Shown: positions 9,567 through 17,673, counted from the first letter of the stretch. The stretch: DNA of 64,000 bases from Staphylococcus nepalensis (GCF_014635045.1 NZ_BMCF01000002.1:186001-250000), one strand, 5' to 3'. Numbers and translations are program-made. The notes: a model not told the origin generated them from the sequence alone.

Positions 9567-9916
9567 ATAAATAAAGAAACACAAAATATGGCTATGAAAT
9601 CATTAAATGCTACGTTAAAAAACTAGAAAAAGCTTATATGAGCATGAAGGTTAAAGGTGCAAATACAATTCTTGTAAAAAGAAAGAGAAATGCTTTTGCA
9701 GTAGCTTTAAATTTTTTAAGCAATGATTGGGGAAATATTGATTTTAACTATATAGACGAAGATATTGTTTTAGCAATTGAGGCGTTATATTCTTTAAAAC
9801 TTTCAATTCAAAGACAGATTGATAAAACCGAAGCCCGTAATAGTCAAAAAACACTGAATGAACGACGATTATTAGCGATAAATTTAGGAATTAAATCTAT
9901 GGAGAAAAGAATATAA
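9567..9916 (+). pseudogene. Small hypothetical protein gene with a frameshift near its start
   Basis: The open part from 9638 encodes 92 aa (starting MSMKVKGANTI), but similarity of style and frame continues upstream: from 9567 the other frame reads NKETQNMAMKSLNATLK and runs into a stop. Restoring one A in the run at 9617-9622 joins them into KSLNATLKKLEKAYMSM. GTGAGGG precedes 9567, where the codon is ATA and not ATG, so the start may be lost as well. The intact 92-aa part could still be made from 9638, but no good ribosome binding site precedes it. The protein is helical and charged, without membrane segments; no function is recognised. Confidence 0.55.
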
Positions 9917-9966
9917 TTTTTAATTACACACGTTTTTGCTTGATTGGTTGCAAGGTGACGAGCTAT

Positions 9967-9994
9967 GAGTGGCTAAATTTTGCCGCTCTTTTTT
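9967..9994 (+). terminator. Terminator after the broken small gene
   Basis: GAGTGGC (9967-9973) pairs with GCCGCTC (9982-9988, one G-T pair), followed by six T. Confidence 0.8.
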
Positions 9995-10084
9995 AATATA
10001 GCAGCATATACGATTATTTTTATATATAAATTGTCGAGTAATCATTTTAGTCATTAGTTATTATAAAGTTGAAAGGTGATGGAT

Positions 10085-10945
10085 ATGATTTTAAATGAAT
10101 TAAACAAATCTATAGATTATATAGATGAAAATTTAACTAAGGAATTAAATTTATTAGATATATCAAATTTTGTTGGTTTACCTGCACAACACTATAGAAA
10201 TTTATTTATATTCTTAAGTGGTATTGGATTATCTGAATACATTAAAAAAAGAAAATTATATTTTGCTAATAAAGATTTGCTGAATAATGAGTCAGTAACA
10301 AATGTGGCTACAAAATATGGTTATTCAATGGATGGTTTCACTAGAACTTTTAAGGCTTGGAGCGGATATTTGCCATCTCAAATTCATGAAAATCAAGTAT
10401 TAATTTCATATCCAAAACTTTCATTTTTTGTTAATGTTACGGGAGGAATAAATATGAAAACTAGAATTGTACAACAACCAAAATTTAATATAGTAGGAAT
10501 TCAAAAACGTGTACCTATGCAATTTGAAGGTGTTAATAAAGACATTGATCAATTAGCAAATAGTATAACTGAACAACAAAAAAAAGAAATGCACCATTTA
10601 CAAGATATGGAACCAAAAGAAATTGTAAATGTTTCTTACAACGCTGATGAAGATTTCACTAAAGAAGAAGGTTATTTGACTCATATGGTAGGCGTTTTAA
10701 CTACTAAAAATGATATAAGCAGTCAAATGGATGTTATTCATTTCAATGAAAGCAAATGGGTCGTATTTGAAAATGAAGGTGAATTTCCAAAAACTTTACA
10801 AGACACTTACGCGAAAATATACTCTGAATGGCTACCAGACACAGAATATACATTATCTGATGTACCAATGTTTTCTTTTACGAAGTTTGATAGTTCAAAT
10901 AATGATTTTGCTTATAGCGAAATATGGGTAGCAGTTAGTCATTAA
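10085..10945 (+). CDS. AraC-family regulator with GyrI-like effector domain
   Basis: 286 aa. Residues about 1-100 form the AraC-type double HTH (first HTH in LLDISNFVGLP, second in NVATKYGYSMDGFTRTFK, with the usual FxRxFK end). Residues about 120-286 form a GyrI-like/SOUL effector-binding domain (MKTRIVQQPKFNIVGI start, VVFENEGEFPKTL, final EIWVAV). This is the domain order of the Rob/SoxS-type regulators that sense small hydrophobic ligands. Start ATG 10085 is 8 bases after AAGGTG. It appears intact amid broken neighbours. It is followed 36 bases later by the broken nucleotidyltransferase; no transporter target is adjacent. Confidence 0.85.
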   Translation: MILNELNKSIDYIDENLTKELNLLDISNFVGLPAQHYRNLFIFLSGIGLSEYIKKRKLYFANKDLLNNESVTNVATKYGYSMDGFTRTFKAWSGYLPSQIHENQVLISYPKLSFFVNVTGGINMKTRIVQQPKFNIVGIQKRVPMQFEGVNKDIDQLANSITEQQKKEMHHLQDMEPKEIVNVSYNADEDFTKEEGYLTHMVGVLTTKNDISSQMDVIHFNESKWVVFENEGEFPKTLQDTYAKIYSEWLPDTEYTLSDVPMFSFTKFDSSNNDFAYSEIWVAVSH

Positions 10946-10981
10946 ATTATTAAATGAACACTAACGCAAGGAGGCGTTAGT

Positions 10982-11801
10982 TTGGATATTGTAGACAATG
11001 TAATAAATAATATAAAAAATGAGTTGGTTGGAGTTCCGAGTATAGTAGGCGATGTTTTAGGTGGTTCTAGGGCAAGAGGGACCCATAGTGCTGATTCCGA
11101 TATTGATATTAGATTTTATTACGATGAGTCTAAAGAATTTAATATTAATGATATCGAAAATATTGCCTTTAATTTAAATGATGAAAAAAGAAGCATTTAA
11201 TATCTAATTTGGGAGAATGGATTGATGGTGGTGGTTCGTTAGTGATAGATGGCTATCATGTAAATATTATTTTTCGAGATATTGAAAAGTTAAGACAAGT
11301 TATTAATGAATCTTTAGAGGGAAATGTTTCAATTCACTACCAAACTGGCCACCCCCATGGTTATTTAAATGTTATGTATATGGGAGAACTGTCCATATCA
11401 CAAATTTTATTAGATTCTAAAGGAATATTGAAAGCATTAAAAAATCGAATAGAGATTTATCCGGAAAAAATGAAACATGCTATTATATCATTTTTCTTAT
11501 TTGAATCATCTTTTTCTTTGATGTTTATTGAAGCCAACGTAGATAAACAAGATAGTTTTTATGTAACGAGTCATTGCTTTAGAAGTATAGCTTGTTTAAA
11601 TCAAGTTATTTTTGCAAAAAACAACGCATATTGTATTAATGAAAAAAAGTGTTTTTTATGATTCAAGCATTTATAAACAAACCAGAAAAGTATAAAGAAA
11701 GCGTTGAATCAGTTATTACTTTGATTTCAAGTGACTCCGAAAAAATGAAGAAAGCTGCAAAAGATTTAAAGGATTTAGTCGAAGAAGTTAAATCTTTATA
11801 G
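10982..11801 (+). pseudogene. Broken nucleotidyltransferase-domain protein
   Basis: Start TTG 10982 follows AAGGAGGCG. The N-terminus has the Pol-beta-type nucleotidyltransferase signature GGSRARGTHSADSDIDI (GS...SDxD). The frame breaks at about 11184-11189 (six A) and again at about 11652-11657 (six T). Restoring one base at each joins it to GEWIDGGGSLVIDGYHVN and finally to FMIQAFINKPEKYKE, ending at 11799-11801, about 273 aa in all. The size and motif fit small nucleotidyltransferases such as aminoglycoside- or lincosamide-modifying enzymes and their uncharacterised relatives. The substrate is unknown and the gene is probably inactive. Confidence 0.78.
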
Positions 11802-11934
11802 CTTTATATCTTTGTGTAATCGAATTAGGTTAAAGTCCTTTGTTGGCGTTATATTATTAAACAAACATTTTTAAAACAAGGTATATCCCATATGGAAAAG
11901 ATGGATTTTTTATATAAAAAATATACGCTATGCC

Positions 11935-12070
11935 TAGGGTGCAAACTGTCGGCAAAGTCTCCGACTTTGTTGGCAGTTTTTTGTGCACGCTTTCCGCGAG
12001 CACTATCTTATACTATAGTCTTCGGCTAGTGCTCTTCCCGCAGGAGCCGGCCTAAATCACTGCCAATATT
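11935..12070. repeat. GC-richer element with two strong hairpins, possible dispersed repeat
   Basis: In an otherwise AT-rich gap this segment has two large stems. The first: AAACTGTCGGCAAAGTC (11943-11959) pairs with GACTTTGTTGGCAGTTT (11963-11979) over 17 bp with three G-T pairs and a 3-base loop, extended outward by GTGCA/TGCAC. The second: GAGCACTA (11998-12005) pairs with TAGTGCTC (12027-12034). Composition is clearly higher in G+C than the flanks. No open frame is present. It looks like a small mobile or dispersed repeat or a structured RNA, but only one copy is seen in this window. Confidence 0.45.
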
Positions 12071-12170
12071 ATACGGAAAATATTATAATATATATAAACT
12101 AAACAGCGGTGATGTTTATTAAATTACACGAAAGGTCCTTATTTCTTTATACTAAAATACATCATTTGTA

Positions 12171-12319
12171 ACGATTTTATAACGTGCTGAAGCTCGAGAG
12201 AATAGTACGAGTGAGAAACTATAGGTTCGAACCATACTTCAGGCAGGCATGCATAGTCAAAATCGTAAGATATTAAATAATAAGAGAGCTAATACCTAAA
12301 GGGTTAGCTCTCTTATTAT
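12171..12319. ncRNA. Candidate structured RNA with terminator
   Basis: Nested helices can be read directly: ACGATTTT (12171-12178) with AAAATCGT (12259-12266); TGCTGAAG (12185-12192) with CTTCAGGCA (12237-12245, one bulge); inner hairpins CTCG/CGAG (12193-12211) and the GGTTCGAACC block (12224-12233). A perfect 16-bp stem ATAATAAGAGAGCTAA / TTAGCTCTCTTATTAT follows at 12277-12319. The branched form with a terminal hairpin fits a small RNA of about 150 nt. The transcribed strand is uncertain, and no family is recognised. The GGTTCGAACC block recalls a tRNA T-arm, but no full tRNA can be folded. Confidence 0.4.
12277..12319. terminator. Bidirectional-looking terminator hairpin
   Basis: Perfect 16-bp stem with an 11-base loop, AT-rich at the outer ends. 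It separates the structured region from radC and could stop transcripts in either direction, although a clean T-run is lacking. Confidence 0.6.
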
Positions 12320-12585
12320 GAGCATGCGAATTTATATCTCAACTTACTTTTTCATCATTATTAAAAATATATTTGAGTGATTTTAATATATAAAGTAAGT
12401 ACTTGTTGTAACGAACTCTCAATTTTAAAATTAATGAAAAAACTGTCAACAACCGATATTAACTGTAGTAAAATAAATGTATATAAATCATGAGCTCTTC
12501 TAAATCCTTCTACCATAAATCGTAATGTCCCATTTTTTAAACAAATCTTTTTCATAATAATATAATAAATAGGAGCTGTTGTTTA

Positions 12586-13263
12586 TTGAGAATAAATGAG
12601 CTTGCGGATCATCAGAAACCAAGGGAACGTATGTTAAGCCATGGTGCAGCACGTTTGTCGCACGCGGAATTATTAGCTATTTTAATTAATACAGGTAGAA
12701 AAGGGTGTTCAAGTTTAGATATAGCTAATGAATTGTTAAAATCAGTAGGTAGCTTAAAAGAATTAAAAGGGTTATCTGTAAATGATTTGAATAAAATAAA
12801 AGGTGTAGGTATATATAAAGCGCTCATATTGAAAGCAGCATTTGAGCTTGGTGAGCGCATGCATTCTGGAAGCGTTGATGACAAAATTCAAATCACTAGT
12901 CCTAAAGACGTGGCAGATTTTATGATGGGGAAGATGGAACATTTAACACAAGAAAAATTTATTGCGCTTTTCTTAAATTCCAAAAACGTCATTATAAAAA
13001 AGAAAACAATATTTATTGGTACTTTAAATTCTTCAATTGTACATCCACGTGAAATTTTTAGTGAAGCAATCAAATGTGCAAGCAACGCAATTATCGTACT
13101 TCATAATCATCCCTCGGGTGATACAACGCCTTCGAAAGAAGATATCAAAACGACTGCACGGTTAAGAGAATGTGGCGCACTTTTAGGTATAGACTTATTA
13201 GATCATTTAATTATAGGCGATCATGAATATCTGAGTATGGTGGAAGCGGGTTACTTTGATTAA
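12586..13263 (+). CDS. radC: RadC-family JAB1/MPN domain protein
   Basis: 225 aa. An N-terminal helix-hairpin-helix region ([17 protein letters not shown], about residues 62-78) precedes the MPN metalloprotease-like domain with its [14 protein letters not shown] zinc motif (about residue 171). The family name comes from an old E. coli allele; its DNA-repair role is not established and the true activity is unknown. Start TTG 12586 follows AGGAG by 10 bases. It is the first conserved core gene after the accessory stretch; in other Firmicutes it precedes mreBCD, as here. Confidence 0.93.
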   Translation: MRINELADHQKPRERMLSHGAARLSHAELLAILINTGRKGCSSLDIANELLKSVGSLKELKGLSVNDLNKIKGVGIYKALILKAAFELGERMHSGSVDDKIQITSPKDVADFMMGKMEHLTQEKFIALFLNSKNVIIKKKTIFIGTLNSSIVHPREIFSEAIKCASNAIIVLHNHPSGDTTPSKEDIKTTARLRECGALLGIDLLDHLIIGDHEYLSMVEAGYFD

Positions 13264-13382
13264 ATTTCAAAATATTTTGTAGTTTTTAAAATAATATTTT
13301 CATCACTATATTTGTAAAGATAGCCGTGATATATTTAATTATTATAGTGCATTTGATGTTCTTCGATGCGGGAGGTTAAATA

Positions 13383-13658
13383 TTGGAAAGCATTCTGTTA
13401 GTAGCATTATTATTACCTATTATATATTTAATGCAAATTATTAAAATGAAACAAATTATTAGAATGAAGCATGTATATGTTACAGTTATCGTTTCAACGA
13501 TTGGCGTTACAATTTCTACATTGATACTCAATATGGTAAAAGACTATAATACTTCCTATTTTATTGTTTTACTAAGTGGTATCATTGTTGGGGTAGTATG
13601 GGCATTATTATTATGTGGATGTTATTATTGTTATCAAGTCCTTACAAATAGACGTTAG
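13383..13658 (+). CDS. Small three-helix membrane protein
   Basis: 91 aa with three hydrophobic segments (about 3-19, 31-51, 58-82) and almost no soluble domain. Start TTG 13383 follows GGGAGG by 8 bases. It ends just before a bidirectional hairpin at 13669. No family is recognised. It lies between radC and another small membrane gene on the other strand, in a block of short envelope genes before mreC. Confidence 0.7.
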   Translation: MESILLVALLLPIIYLMQIIKMKQIIRMKHVYVTVIVSTIGVTISTLILNMVKDYNTSYFIVLLSGIIVGVVWALLLCGCYYCYQVLTNRR

Positions 13659-13668
13659 TTTTGCATAC

Positions 13669-13707
13669 ATAAAAAGCGCTTAATGGACAAAAAGTCTATA
13701 AGCGCTA
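13669..13707. terminator. Bidirectional terminator between convergent small genes
   Basis: AGCGCTTAATGGAC pairs with GTCTATAAGCGCT (one bulge). A-rich on the left and T-rich on the right, it serves both converging genes. Confidence 0.82.
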
Positions 13708-13712
13708 AAATT

Positions 13713-13892
13713 TTAATTTATAAAATTGAAAAATTGATTATAGTTTTCCATTAACCAAAGAATCCCTTGGTATCCAAGGTAAATACATAATACAATTATA
13801 CCAATATATATTAAAAATCTTAAAAGTGATAAGCCTACTCTAAATAATAAGATAACTAAGAGTGCAAGCAGGATTATAGATAAAATACTCAT
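13713..13892 (-). CDS. 59-aa hydrophobic membrane protein (short gene)
   Basis: A complete minus-strand frame of 59 aa begins with ATG at 13892, preceded by AAAGGGAGTG at normal spacing, and ends at the convergent terminator. The protein is almost entirely hydrophobic: one or two membrane helices (about 3-23 and 25-43) around a short RVGLSLLRF turn, then an aromatic, Asn-rich tail. The good ribosome binding site, full-length hydrophobicity and own terminator support a real gene. No family is recognised. Confidence 0.72.
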   Translation of the reverse strand: MSILSIILLALLVILLFRVGLSLLRFLIYIGIIVLCIYLGYQGILWLMENYNQFFNFIN

Positions 13893-14039
13893 TGTCTATT
13901 CACTCCCTTTAAATATATTTTAATATTAATGCATAATACATGCATCAGTCTATAGTTAAGATATAAATACACCTATAGTCTGATGATAATTATAATTTAA
14001 AATACTATAATTTTGATGAATAAAATAGGAGGATGGTTC

Positions 14040-14498
14040 ATGCGTTTTATATTTAGCATTATCAAAAATATTATAGCAATTATAGCAATTATAGTAATTG
14101 TATTTTTCGCGCTCAAATATGCTCCTTTTTTAAAAGATCAAGATTGGAATCCAGTGCATGAAGATGAATCATCCCTACAAAAAAATGCTAATGAAGGACA
14201 TCTTACTGGTGGACAAAGATATTCAGTTGAAGATAACGATATATTAAACAACGTTCCGCTAAGCCAAACTAAAAACATGTTTGATTGGATTGATAAACGT
14301 GAATTTATGTCAGTCTCTGGTATTCAGAGAATGGGATACAACGATGCTTATTTAGCTGGACAGCGTGGAGATGAATTTATAATTTATAAGTTTGGATCTG
14401 ACTCTATGAGAGTATATAAAACTGAAATAGAAATGAATCAAGACCTTAATCAATTAGGTGAAAATATAGAGCTCAAGCCTACTTCTTATTATGAGTAG
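14040..14498 (+). CDS. Membrane-anchored protein, DUF4930 family
   Basis: 152 aa: an N-terminal membrane anchor (about residues 3-26, rich in Ile) and a soluble, probably extracellular domain. I recognise it as the staphylococcal DUF4930 type usually found near mreC; function unknown. Start ATG 14040 lies 7 bases after AGGAGG; an earlier in-frame ATG (14013) lies upstream of that site. It is followed 67 bases later by a small acidic protein and appears to be in one transcript with it. Confidence 0.82.
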   Translation: MRFIFSIIKNIIAIIAIIVIVFFALKYAPFLKDQDWNPVHEDESSLQKNANEGHLTGGQRYSVEDNDILNNVPLSQTKNMFDWIDKREFMSVSGIQRMGYNDAYLAGQRGDEFIIYKFGSDSMRVYKTEIEMNQDLNQLGENIELKPTSYYE

Positions 14499-14565
14499 TG
14501 CGTTTGAATTCTAACAAGAAATAAGTTAGCCTTAAGAAAGTAATATGAAAAGGTTGGTGTTTAAT

Positions 14566-14724
14566 ATGAGTGAAAAATCTAATGAAAAAAAAGCGGATGA
14601 ACAAGCAAAAGCGCAAAATTTATTTGCTCGTTGGCGAAAAGAAGAAACATTATATAAAGATGATGAAAAGGAATCTAATAAATCAAGTGACTCTCAAACA
14701 TCATCAGATGAAGAAAAACAATAA
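14566..14724 (+). CDS. 52-aa charged hydrophilic protein (short gene)
   Basis: A complete frame of 52 aa starts with ATG at 14566 and encodes a soluble, Lys/Glu/Ser-rich protein with a central NLFARWRKEETLYKDDEKE stretch and a Ser-rich tail. An AAGGTTGGTG element precedes the start. It is probably intrinsically disordered. It follows the DUF4930 gene and may be co-transcribed. No family is recognised. Confidence 0.7.
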   Translation: MSEKSNEKKADEQAKAQNLFARWRKEETLYKDDEKESNKSSDSQTSSDEEKQ

Positions 14725-14761
14725 AAATATTTGTTAAAAAAGACGCAGGAAAGTGGCTAGT

Positions 14762-14905
14762 ATGATACGTAGATCGATCAATAGTAATAAACTAGTTTCT
14801 GTATTATGTAGTAACAATGTGGTTGAGGCCATAGATATACATAAGAGTGAGTATATGAAATCAATTCAGCAACGATTGGTTTTTGCTCACTCTTATTTTT
14901 TATAA
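14762..14905 (+). CDS. Doubtful 47-aa frame running through a terminator
   Basis: ATG 14762 is preceded by AGGAAAG at 8 bases and opens 47 codons, but its last third is the 11-bp terminator stem at 14841-14900. Either a short peptide gene overlaps a terminator or the frame is chance. I keep it because the ribosome binding site is acceptable; I would not rely on it. Confidence 0.2.
   Translation: MIRRSINSNKLVSVLCSNNVVEAIDIHKSEYMKSIQQRLVFAHSYFL
14841..14900 (+). terminator. Terminator before mreC
   Basis: ATAAGAGTGAG (14841-14851) pairs perfectly with CTCACTCTTAT (14886-14896), with an inner TCAAT/ATTGG helix and a T-run. It ends the DUF4930 transcript. The 14906-15207 stretch beyond it has no gene; a small CTTGTG/CACAAG hairpin is at about 15078-15102. 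Confidence 0.82.
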
Positions 14906-15207
14906 AAGAATAAAACTGGTCCAAAATATAATTAGAGTTTAAGCTATGTTTACTATTTTGCATATTACTCTCATCAATAATTAATTTTAGTGTCTAAATT
15001 AATACTAAATAATACACTATTCACCGCAATTATTGCTATAATACTAGATATCATTATGTTTGAATACAAAATAAATAGGGCTTGTGTCTTTTTGATTCAC
15101 AAGTAAATTTTGTTTTATATTCTTAACGTTCGCGCTTTATTTCATTTATGTAGTAATATAAAATGATAAGAAGAAGATAAAATAGTTGGTTAATAGAGGT
15201 GTTTAGG

Positions 15208-16050
15208 TTGTCAAAGTTTTTTAGAAACAACAAATTGATTGTCATATTATGTGCAATCATCGTGTTTATCGCCTTAATTGGTGTATCATTGCGATCGCAA
15301 TCACAATCGTATGTTGAACAGTACGTAGGGGATACAGTGGCTTTTGGTCAAAAAGCCGTAAGTTATCCTGTTCATTTTATTACTGGGTCAATAAACAATA
15401 TTTTTTCGAATGGTGATTCAAAAAATCAATCAAACAAAATTAAACAGTTAGAAGCAGAAAATGAAAGATTAAAGTCAGAAAATAAAAAGTATAAAAAAGA
15501 ATTAGATATAGAAGATATATCTAAATTCGAACCGATTTCTAGTACAGTTTTATCTAGAAACCCCGATCAATGGATGAACACCTTAGTTATTAATCAAGGT
15601 AAAAAAGATGGGATTAAAAACAACATGGCAGTAATGACTTCAGACGGTTTAGTTGGTCGTATATCTAAAGTGAACCAATTCTCTTCTCAAGTGGATTTAA
15701 TATCAACTAACACTAGAGCTAACCGTTTGTCAGTTAATATCCAACATGATGATAAAAATGTGTTCGGCCTTATTGATCATTATGACTCAAAAACGGAAGA
15801 ACTCGTTATTTCAGATATAAATAATAAAGACAGTGTTAAAAAAGGAGACAAAGTTGTTACAAGCGGTTTAGCTGATCAACTTCCAACAGGTTTATACATA
15901 GGCGAAGTATCTAAGGTAGAAAATGATGAATATGGATTATCTAAAGAGGTTAGAGTGAAGACTGGTACTGATTTAGCTGATTTAAGTCATGTTTATGTAG
16001 CAAAAAGAAACCCTAATACAGTACCTGATACCGAAAGTGGTGAGAATTAA
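15208..16050 (+). CDS. mreC: Rod-shape-determining protein MreC
   Basis: Envelope protein that organises peripheral/side-wall synthesis, 280 aa from the chosen start. One N-terminal membrane helix (KLIVILCAIIVFIALIGVSL), a coiled coil (KIKQLEAENERLKSENKKYK, about residues 75-95) and the C-terminal beta-barrel MreC domain with LVGRISKV are seen. The start is taken as TTG 15208, 6 bases after GAGGTG; the GTG at 15199 is inside that site. mreD overlaps the stop by one base. No mreB is adjacent, as is usual for staphylococci. Confidence 0.95.
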   Translation: MSKFFRNNKLIVILCAIIVFIALIGVSLRSQSQSYVEQYVGDTVAFGQKAVSYPVHFITGSINNIFSNGDSKNQSNKIKQLEAENERLKSENKKYKKELDIEDISKFEPISSTVLSRNPDQWMNTLVINQGKKDGIKNNMAVMTSDGLVGRISKVNQFSSQVDLISTNTRANRLSVNIQHDDKNVFGLIDHYDSKTEELVISDINNKDSVKKGDKVVTSGLADQLPTGLYIGEVSKVENDEYGLSKEVRVKTGTDLADLSHVYVAKRNPNTVPDTESGEN

Positions 16051-16574
16051 TGAGAGCTTTTTACTACTTTATAATTGGTATTATCCTCTTTTATGTAGAT
16101 ACTGCAATCGCACTTGTTATACCTATGCAAATCTCTGGGAAAGAAATTATATTCGTGCCGCACTTAACCATCATGTACATTTTGATCATGAGTGTTTACA
16201 GAAGCGCTGGTGTGGCCGTTATATTGTCGGTCGTGTTCGGACTTATGACTGATTTATATTTTGGTAGTTTTTACGGGCTGTATTTATTTGGTTACATATT
16301 ATTAGTTGTGATTATGGATTTCTTCTTTAAAGTGTTTTATAGAGATCATTCAATGCTGTTTGCTATTATTCTATTGAGTACGATCGTATTAGAAATGTAT
16401 GCAGCAATTATATATAGCGTATTAGGCTTAGTCCATTTTAACCTATTTGAGTTTATTGTTTTTAGATTAGTACCTACACTTATACTAAACTTTATTTTGT
16501 TAATTATTTTATACCCACTAATTGCAAAATTTCTTGAAAAACTGCAATTGAAGATTGACAGTAAAAGGTCGTAA
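16050..16574 (+). CDS. mreD: Rod-shape-determining protein MreD
   Basis: 174 aa and almost wholly hydrophobic with five to six membrane helices; contains the family-typical GLMTDLYFGSFYGLYLFGY region (about residues 65-84). It is the membrane partner of MreC. Its ATG overlaps the mreC stop (TAATG), so translation is coupled. The L21 leader follows. Confidence 0.93.
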   Translation: MRAFYYFIIGIILFYVDTAIALVIPMQISGKEIIFVPHLTIMYILIMSVYRSAGVAVILSVVFGLMTDLYFGSFYGLYLFGYILLVVIMDFFFKVFYRDHSMLFAIILLSTIVLEMYAAIIYSVLGLVHFNLFEFIVFRLVPTLILNFILLIILYPLIAKFLEKLQLKIDSKRS

Positions 16575-16672
16575 TGCTAAAATGCAGTAGTTGAGTAGTT
16601 TCTAGCTACATACAACCGCTCGGATTCAGGTTTAAGTACATTGGTGTCACCTGGATTTGGCGTGACTTAAAT
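16575..16672 (+). promoter_or_regulatory. Ribosomal protein L21 leader
   Basis: The region between mreD and rplU contains a structured leader with ACCGCTCGGATTCAGGT (about 16614-16631) and ACCTGGATTTGGCG (16649-16662), where CAGGT pairs with ACCTG and outer bases extend the helix. Position and form match the known Firmicutes L21 leader, which allows autogenous control of rplU-prp-rpmA. Boundaries are approximate. Confidence 0.75.
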
Positions 16673-16689
16673 TATAGGAGGTGCAAAGT

Positions 16690-16998
16690 ATGTTTGCTAT
16701 TATTGAAACAGGTGGAAAACAAGTAAAAGTTGAAGAAGGACAAGAAATTTTCGTCGAAAAATTAGACGTAAATGAAGGTGATTCTTTCACTTTTGATAAA
16801 GTACTATTTGTAGGTGGAGATTCAGTTAAAGTTGGCGCGCCAACAGTTGAAGGTGCAACAGTTACTGCAACAGTAAATAAACAAGGTCGCGGTAAAAAAA
16901 TCACTGTTTTCACTTACAGACGTCGTAAAGACTCTAAACGTAAAAAAGGTCACCGTCAACCTTACACTAAATTAACAATCGACAAAATCAACGCGTAA
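16690..16998 (+). CDS. rplU: 50S ribosomal protein L21
   Basis: 102 aa, the usual length, with the family start [11 protein letters not shown] and the basic C-terminal [20 protein letters not shown] region that binds 23S rRNA. ATG 16690 follows AGGAGGTG; the in-frame GTG at 16681 is part of that site. First gene of the three-gene L21-Prp-L27 unit behind the L21 leader. Confidence 0.98.
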   Translation: MFAIIETGGKQVKVEEGQEIFVEKLDVNEGDSFTFDKVLFVGGDSVKVGAPTVEGATVTATVNKQGRGKKITVFTYRRRKDSKRKKGHRQPYTKLTIDKINA

Positions 16999-17000
16999 TT

Positions 17001-17321
17001 ATGATTAATGTAGATATTACATTGAACGATTCGGGTCAAGTAACGGATGTTATCATGGACGGCCATGCCGAACATGGCGAGTATGGTTATGATATCGTAT
17101 GTGCCGGAGCATCTGCAGTTATTTTTGGCAGTGTTAATGCTATAATAGGATTAACCTCTGAGAAACCTGATATTGATTACAGTGAAGACGGCGGACACTT
17201 TCATGTCAGAAGTGTCGATACGAATAATGAACAAGCGCAATTAATTCTTCAAGCAATGTTAGTTTCCTTGCAAACCATTGAGGAAGAATACAATGAAAAT
17301 ATTAGATTAAATTATAAGTGA
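17001..17321 (+). CDS. prp: Ribosomal-processing cysteine protease Prp
   Basis: 106 aa. The catalytic pair is at the known positions: His22 in GHAEHGEYG and Cys34 in DIVCAGAS. Prp removes the N-terminal extension of ribosomal protein L27 in Firmicutes, and the substrate gene is next door: rpmA here encodes the required LNLQFFA extension. It lies two bases after rplU and overlaps the leader of rpmA. Confidence 0.97.
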   Translation: MINVDITLNDSGQVTDVIMDGHAEHGEYGYDIVCAGASAVIFGSVNAIIGLTSEKPDIDYSEDGGHFHVRSVDTNNEQAQLILQAMLVSLQTIEEEYNENIRLNYK

Positions 17322-17332
17322 GGTGCAACCAA

Positions 17333-17617
17333 ATGTTAAAATTAAACTTACAGTTCTTCGCATCTAAAAAAGGGGTAAGTTCTACAAAAAACGGACGTGA
17401 CTCTGAGTCTAAACGTTTAGGTGCTAAACGTGCTGATGGTCAATACGTTACTGGCGGTTCTATTTTATTCCGTCAACGTGGTACTAAAATTTATCCTGGT
17501 GAAAATGTTGGTCGCGGTGGCGACGATACATTATTCGCTAAAATCGACGGCGTTGTTAAATTTGAACGTAAAGGTCGAGACAAAAAACAAGTTTCTGTTT
17601 ATGCAGCAGCTGAGTAA
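17333..17617 (+). CDS. rpmA: 50S ribosomal protein L27 (Prp-cleaved precursor)
   Basis: 94 aa. It starts [14 protein letters not shown], the Firmicutes-type extension cut by Prp after about nine residues so that the N-terminal tail can reach the peptidyl-transferase centre. [13 protein letters not shown] and the GDDTLFAK stretch are family-typical. Start ATG 17333 follows GAGGTG; the in-frame GTG at 17318 is in that site. A terminator follows. Confidence 0.98.
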   Translation: MLKLNLQFFASKKGVSSTKNGRDSESKRLGAKRADGQYVTGGSILFRQRGTKIYPGENVGRGGDDTLFAKIDGVVKFERKGRDKKQVSVYAAAE

Positions 17618-17631
17618 TTTTTGTTAATGTT

Positions 17632-17668
17632 AACACCAGAAGTGATGACTTCTGGTGTTTATTTTTTG
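17632..17668 (+). terminator. Terminator of rplU-prp-rpmA
   Basis: AACACCAGAAGT pairs with ACTTCTGGTGTT around a GATG loop, followed by a T-rich tail. Confidence 0.92.
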
Positions 17669-17673
17669 TCTTT

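Noticed and set aside
12224..12233. tRNA gene suggested by GGTTCGAACC
   Set aside because: The block fits a T-arm, but no acceptor stem, anticodon arm or CCA-proximal end can be paired around it.
12361..12555. 64-aa minus-strand frame before radC
   Set aside because: No ribosome binding site precedes its ATG at 12555, and its sequence has no domain or hydrophobic pattern that suggests a real protein.
7258..12585. Prophage or integrative element
   Set aside because: No integrase, terminase, capsid or relaxase gene and no pair of flanking direct repeats could be seen; the region looks like a mix of single accessory genes and decay.
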